From positions 6,018 to 70,017 of the forward strand of contig CAYQQR010000018.1 in NCBI GenBank assembly GCA_964420035.1: DNA of 64,000 nt, in the 5' to 3' direction. Numbering within the stretch: the first letter of the stretch is position 1; each line of letters opens with the position of its first letter. Of the stretch, positions 61,002 to 64,000 are shown piece after piece. The position numbers and the translations under genes were made by a program. Under the pieces are notes generated by a model. The model ran no database searches. It was given only the letters and a program-made list of their open reading frames with translations, and had not been told where the DNA came from. The DNA is from CAYQQR01 sp964420035. GTDB lineage: Bacteria; Bacteroidota; Bacteroidia; Bacteroidales; SM23-62.

Positions 61002-61614
61002 CTTCCCTGTAATCTTTCATCCTTTTGCTGATGATCCAATCGCTGGTATCCACATCCTCGGCACTTTTCCAGGCGGATGCCCGGCGGGCCAGTTCTTCCA
61101 GGTCTTCCGGCCCGAAAACAATGGCATGCAGGGCCCGCAGGCTCCCCAGGAGTTTCTGTCCCCAGTAATTGGTAAAGGTGTATCGTAATTCCCAGAGTGC
61201 CGAGGCCATGAGTTCTTCCACTCCGGTAGCATACAGCTCGAGGAAATCCTTGAGGTCCTGGTATATATCCGCCAGGTTTTCGGCTATGGAAGAAACCACG
61301 GCTTCCCGGCTTTCCATCATGCGGGGATCGAAGGTATCCAGGTAAGGGTCGGCCTGACCCAGTTTGGCCATCAGGGTCTGGTGGATATTTTCCCAGTCCT
61401 CTTCCGTCACGAAGCGTTCGATGTTCTCGTCGGCCGATTCTTCCGCATCGGGCAGATCAATACTCCCCTTATATATGGATGGGAGCAACAGCATCAGGCG
61501 GTTGGCAAGCTCTTTCACACCGGTATCTTCCAGTTGTTCCATGAGCTCACAGTACCGGTTGGCTGCCCGTACCAGGGCAAGTACCTCTTCCCCGTATACC
61601 CAGTTTTCTTCCAT
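60982..61614 (-). CDS. DUF5063 protein
   Basis: A 210-residue acidic helical protein of the DUF5063 family, recognised by YGEEVLALVRAANRYCELME, LLPSIYKG and YWGQKLLGSLRALH. It ends in EDEDEEV. Function unknown; in Bacteroidota it habitually precedes the DEDDy exonuclease gene, as here, which suggests a partner role. It is the first gene of the unit DUF5063-exonuclease-rlmI-like-addA-like-radical SAM. Confidence 0.82.
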   Translation of the reverse strand: MEENWVYGEEVLALVRAANRYCELMEQLEDTGVKELANRLMLLLPSIYKGSIDLPDAEESADENIERFVTEEDWENIHQTLMAKLGQADPYLDTFDPRMMESREAVVSSIAENLADIYQDLKDFLELYATGVEELMASALWELRYTFTNYWGQKLLGSLRALHAIVFGPEDLEELARRASAWKSAEDVDTSDWIISKRMKDYREDEDEEV

Positions 61615-61646
61615 TGGGGCAAAGGTAAGGAAATCTGGAGTTTTAG

Positions 61647-61686
61647 GGATTTAAGGATTTAAGGATTTAAGGATTTAAGGGATTAA
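61647..61686. repeat. (GGATTTAA)x4 octamer array
   Basis: Four perfect GGATTTAA units (61647-61678), then GGGATTAA. It lies 33 bp before the DUF5063 start and upstream of the divergent trmO gene. Confidence 0.9.
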
Positions 61687-61700
61687 GGGTATTATTGTTG

Positions 61701-61728
61701 TTTGAATTTAATTAAACAACTATCTTGA
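61701..61728 (+). promoter_or_regulatory. Candidate promoter of trmO, TTTG-N16-TATCTTGA
   Basis: A -33 TTTG (61701-61704) and a -7 box with one mismatch (61721-61728) in the Bacteroidota arrangement, 16 bp before the trmO ATG. Confidence 0.45.
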
Positions 61729-61744
61729 AGTACAAAAGACATCC

Positions 61745-62230
61745 ATGACCAAGATTGACTTTCGCTATATTGGCATCATCCATTCTCCTTACCAGTCTGC
61801 CCATGGCACCCCTATTCAGCCCATTTCCGGGAAAGACACAGAAGGAAGCGTTGAAATATTCCCTGAATACGTGGATGGTTTAAAAGATCTTGAGGGGTTC
61901 TCTCACATCATATTGATATATTATTTTCACAAGGCAGGAAAGTATGCATCAGAGGTAAAACCTTACATGGACGATAAGATGCATGGGGTATTTGCCACCC
62001 GTGCGCCGGCCAGGCCCAATCCTATCGGGATTTCCGTGGTTCGGCTACTGGGCATAGAAAAAAATATCGTAAGAATCGCAGGTTTGGATGCTATAGACGG
62101 AACCCCGGTCCTGGATATCAAGCCTTATGTACCGGAATTTGATCACCGGGAAGACATTGAAATCGGCTGGTTGAAAGACAAGATCCAAAAACTCGATAAA
62201 ACCAGTGATGACGGGAGGTTTTCAAAATGA
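61745..62230 (+). CDS. trmO: tRNA (adenine37-N6)-methyltransferase TrmO
   Basis: A 161-residue TrmO/YaeB-domain protein: YIGIIHSPYQSAHGTPIQP, FSHIILIYYFHKAG, GVFATRAPARPNPIGISVVRLL and ILDIKPYVPEFD-type end. The E. coli enzyme methylates N6-threonylcarbamoyladenosine 37. The C-terminal extension of the E. coli protein is absent, which is common in Bacteroidota. Its stop overlaps the SagB-like ATG in ATGA. Confidence 0.88.
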   Translation: MTKIDFRYIGIIHSPYQSAHGTPIQPISGKDTEGSVEIFPEYVDGLKDLEGFSHIILIYYFHKAGKYASEVKPYMDDKMHGVFATRAPARPNPIGISVVRLLGIEKNIVRIAGLDAIDGTPVLDIKPYVPEFDHREDIEIGWLKDKIQKLDKTSDDGRFSK

Positions 62231-62862
62231 ATTCACATTCAAATTCAACAAACATGAGCACTGATCCCTTAAAATATGATTTACCCGCTCCCGCGAACAG
62301 GGGAAAAGTTTCTTTGGAAGCGGTACTTTCCAGGAGGAAATCCCGCAGGGAATTTTCAAATGAAGCCTTAACTGCAAAGCAGCTTGCCCAGATCCTTTGG
62401 GCTGCTTACGGCATGAATGCTTCCGGAACGAGAACCGCTCCTTCGGCGGGGGGCACCTATCCCCTTGAGGTGTATGCATTGATCGGGCGCGTGGAGGATA
62501 TTGAGAAGGGCGTTTACCGGTATTTATCCAGCCAGCATCAGCTGGTCCGGGTCATAGAGCGGGACATCAAGAAAGAGCTTGCCGGGGCTGCTTTGGGTCA
62601 GGTGATGATCGCCGATGCCCCGGTTTGCCTGTTCTTCAGTGCTGTATATGAACGGAGCATGCAAAGGTACGGGCACCGGGGGCGGGAGCGCTATGTCTGC
62701 ATGGACCTGGGGCATGCTGCGCAGAATGTTTATTTACAGGCTGAAGCATTAGGACTGGGTACTTGTGCCGTAGGTGCTTTCAACGACCAGGCGGTCCGTT
62801 CCGTCCTCCGCCTCCCTGCTGAGGAGGAACCGCTCTACATCATGCCGGTCGGAAAATATTAG
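62227..62862 (+). CDS. SagB-type nitroreductase-like oxidoreductase
   Basis: A 211-residue flavoprotein of the SagB/ThcOx group in the nitroreductase fold: SRRKSRREFSNEALT, TAPSAGGTYPLEVYALI (FMN phosphate loop), MDLGHAAQNVYLQAEALGLGTCAVGAF and YIMPVGKY. SagB oxidises azolines in ribosomal peptides, but free-standing members like this one occur without a peptide gene; no cyclodehydratase or precursor is visible here. The ATGA overlap with trmO indicates coupled translation and favours the ATG at 62227. Confidence 0.85.
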   Translation: MNSHSNSTNMSTDPLKYDLPAPANRGKVSLEAVLSRRKSRREFSNEALTAKQLAQILWAAYGMNASGTRTAPSAGGTYPLEVYALIGRVEDIEKGVYRYLSSQHQLVRVIERDIKKELAGAALGQVMIADAPVCLFFSAVYERSMQRYGHRGRERYVCMDLGHAAQNVYLQAEALGLGTCAVGAFNDQAVRSVLRLPAEEEPLYIMPVGKY

Positions 62863-62953
62863 GCAAAAAAAAGTCTCTATAATAAGTACATATAATTTTC
62901 ATACTTTTTTATATATACTATTTATATATATATTTATGGAATAAAATTGCAAA

Positions 62954-63184
62954 ATGAAAACGGTATCTTTAAAAATTGATGATGCGATCTTCAGGGAGAC
63001 AGAGAGGATTCTTTCCAGGGTAAAGAAACCAAGGAACAGGTACATCAATGAAGCGCTGGATTTCTACAACAAGGTTCAGAACCGTAAAATACTGGAATCT
63101 AAATTGTATCATGAATCCGGGTTGGTTCGGGATGAATCGATGTCGGTTTTAAAAGATTTCGAGGACATTGATTATGAAAGTTAA
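62954..63184 (+). CDS. Antitoxin-like protein of a MazEF/PemIK-type pair
   Basis: A 76-residue protein starting MKTVSLKIDDAIFRETERI, a ribbon-helix-helix-like DNA-binding start, followed by a charged C-terminal half that would bind the toxin. It overlaps the downstream MazF-like gene by 11 bp. The 91-bp region before it is very AT-rich (runs of TATA), a likely operator. Confidence 0.75.
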   Translation: MKTVSLKIDDAIFRETERILSRVKKPRNRYINEALDFYNKVQNRKILESKLYHESGLVRDESMSVLKDFEDIDYES

Positions 63185-63521
63185 GCGATTTGAGCTCTGG
63201 ATTGCTGATTTGAATCCCCGGATCGGGACCGAACCGGGAAAGACCAGGCCTGTATTAATCATACAGACCAATCTTTTGAATAAGATCCCGCATTCTTCCA
63301 CCATAATTTGCCCTTTGACCGCCAATGTTCAAAAAAAATCAGAAATACTCAGGGTTCATATACGTAAAAGCATTGCAAATCTCAACGAGGACTGTGACAT
63401 CATGATTGATCAGTTGCGTGCAATTGACAATAAACGCTTGATCAAGAAAATAGGAGAACTGCCCGTAGGCATTACCAGGAAGATAGAAGAAAACATTGCC
63501 ATTATCCTGGATTTGATTTAA
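63174..63521 (+). CDS. MazF/PemK-type mRNA interferase toxin
   Basis: A 115-residue toxin with FELWIADLNPRIGTEPGKTRPVLIIQTN, ICPLTANV and DQLRAIDNKRLIKKIGEL, the usual PemK/MazF blocks. It cuts mRNA at short motifs; sequence preference cannot be read from sequence. The start is the ATG at 63174; the frame from 63168 begins with TTG. It overlaps the antitoxin gene by 11 bp. Confidence 0.85.
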   Translation: MKVKRFELWIADLNPRIGTEPGKTRPVLIIQTNLLNKIPHSSTIICPLTANVQKKSEILRVHIRKSIANLNEDCDIMIDQLRAIDNKRLIKKIGELPVGITRKIEENIAIILDLI

Positions 63522-63779
63522 AACAAATCAGAAAAAATCAGCATTACCAATATCCTGATCACTGAATAACATTAAAACACAGTATAACTCATCAGATCTG
63601 TATTTCGATACATGGCACCGGAATGGTTTGAAAACAAAACCTTCATGTATTTGCTTGTTGCCGTTTTTCATGAAGATGTTATACCTGAAGCTCCTTGCAT
63701 AATTCAGTTGGCTACACGGTATTAAAACTGGTTTATCTCAGGCATTTCTGGAAATTTTTACTTTTGTATTATAAGAGTC
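63522..63779 (+). other. AT-rich spacer with a weak 37-codon frame
   Basis: No confident gene. A 37-codon frame from ATG 63612 to TAA 63725 (MAPEWFENKTFMYLLVAVFH...) has no recognised domain and may be a remnant. The region follows a toxin-antitoxin pair and precedes a shortened nucleotidyltransferase, so gene decay is plausible. Confidence 0.35.
63759..63766 (+). promoter_or_regulatory. Candidate -7 box TACTTTTG for the nucleotidyltransferase gene
   Basis: Exact TAnnTTTG match 13 bp before the ATG. Confidence 0.45.
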
Positions 63780-63989
63780 ATGTATTTAGATAAACATATA
63801 GATAGGATTCAAAAACTTTGTAAACTATACAAGGTCAGGAATCTTTATGTTTTTGGCTCTGTCCTTTCGGATAAATTCTCTGATAATAGTGATATTGACC
63901 TGCTGGTAGATATTGATACTGAAGATCCAATTGAATATGCTGATACATTAGTGTCCGGTTATAAGTCGAACAGTTTCAATTGGTTATAA
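63780..63989 (+). pseudogene. MntA-like nucleotidyltransferase, C-terminus replaced
   Basis: A 69-residue frame. The first 55 residues match a minimal nucleotidyltransferase of the MntA/HepT-MntA type (FGSVLSDKFSDNSDIDLLVDI, GS-x9-DxD). After EYAD the sequence becomes TLVSGYKSNSFNWL and stops, where relatives continue for about 40 residues. The break at about 63945 suggests an insertion or recombination at the window's right edge. The gene may be dead; no HepT partner is visible. Confidence 0.55.
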
Positions 63990-64000
63990 TTATCGCTATC

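Noticed and set aside
62227..62862. Thiazole/oxazole-modified peptide (SagB) biosynthetic cluster
   Set aside because: No precursor peptide, SagC/SagD-like cyclodehydratase or exporter is visible; only the oxidoreductase fold matches.

Overview
The window reads as chromosomal DNA of a Bacteroidota bacterium, most likely from the Bacteroidales/Marinilabiliales side. The evidence is the gene set (DUF349, DUF5063, DUF7033 and DUF4349 proteins, GldI-like FKBP lipoproteins, PspC and GldL-N-like small proteins, Bacteroidota-type FtsE, YidC and AddAB), many lipoproteins, a sulfatase, and several spacers with the Bacteroidota promoter form TAnnTTTG. There is no rRNA, CRISPR array, prophage, intact transposase or SusCD pair. 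One tRNA is present (Arg, anticodon TCT). Gene density is high and most genes are on the minus strand.

Layout. 1-10 kb: a truncated TPR lipid/envelope-type protein, ftsE, then a minus-strand run of GNAT, polysaccharide deacetylase, FemAB-like and DUF7033 deacetylase-like proteins ending in mutS2. This looks like cell-surface polymer modification. 10-17 kb: membrane protein, oligopeptidase B lipoprotein, DUF4349 lipoprotein, a 57-residue GldL-N-like protein, PspC protein and tex. 17-26 kb: a carbohydrate block (DUF5060 glycosidase-like, HAD hydrolase, GH63-like glycosidase, sulfatase, sugar isomerase/epimerase), an M1 peptidase and a short-chain dehydrogenase missing its middle. 26-36 kb: tRNA-Arg, an aromatic amino acid decarboxylase, a TPR protein, two tandem fused aconitase-superfamily hydratases, and an MFS/MBL pair. 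36-43 kb: RsmI-like methylase, three FKBP lipoproteins, nrnA, ndk, dciA-like gene, recF. 43-52 kb: ribH, TPR protein, yidC, pyrG, DUF349 protein, hsp20, trmD. 52-62 kb: AddB-like nuclease, radical SAM protein, AddA-like helicase, rlmI-like methylase, 3'-5' exonuclease, DUF5063 protein. 62-64 kb: trmO, SagB-type oxidoreductase, a MazEF-like toxin-antitoxin pair and a shortened nucleotidyltransferase.

The most unusual signal is in the spacers. At least twenty gaps are filled with short tandem arrays with a unit of exactly 7 bp (sometimes 8 bp). The unit sequence differs from gap to gap, and in at least eight cases the stop codon of the adjoining gene lies inside the array. Several arrays also contain perfect GC-rich palindromes, one of them 40 bp long. 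They resemble in form, not sequence, the heptanucleotide STRR repeats of filamentous cyanobacteria. Other notable points are the two tandem aconitase-family enzymes with non-standard specificity loops, the internally deleted dehydrogenase, a potassium-channel stub, and a possible sigma-54 promoter for hsp20.
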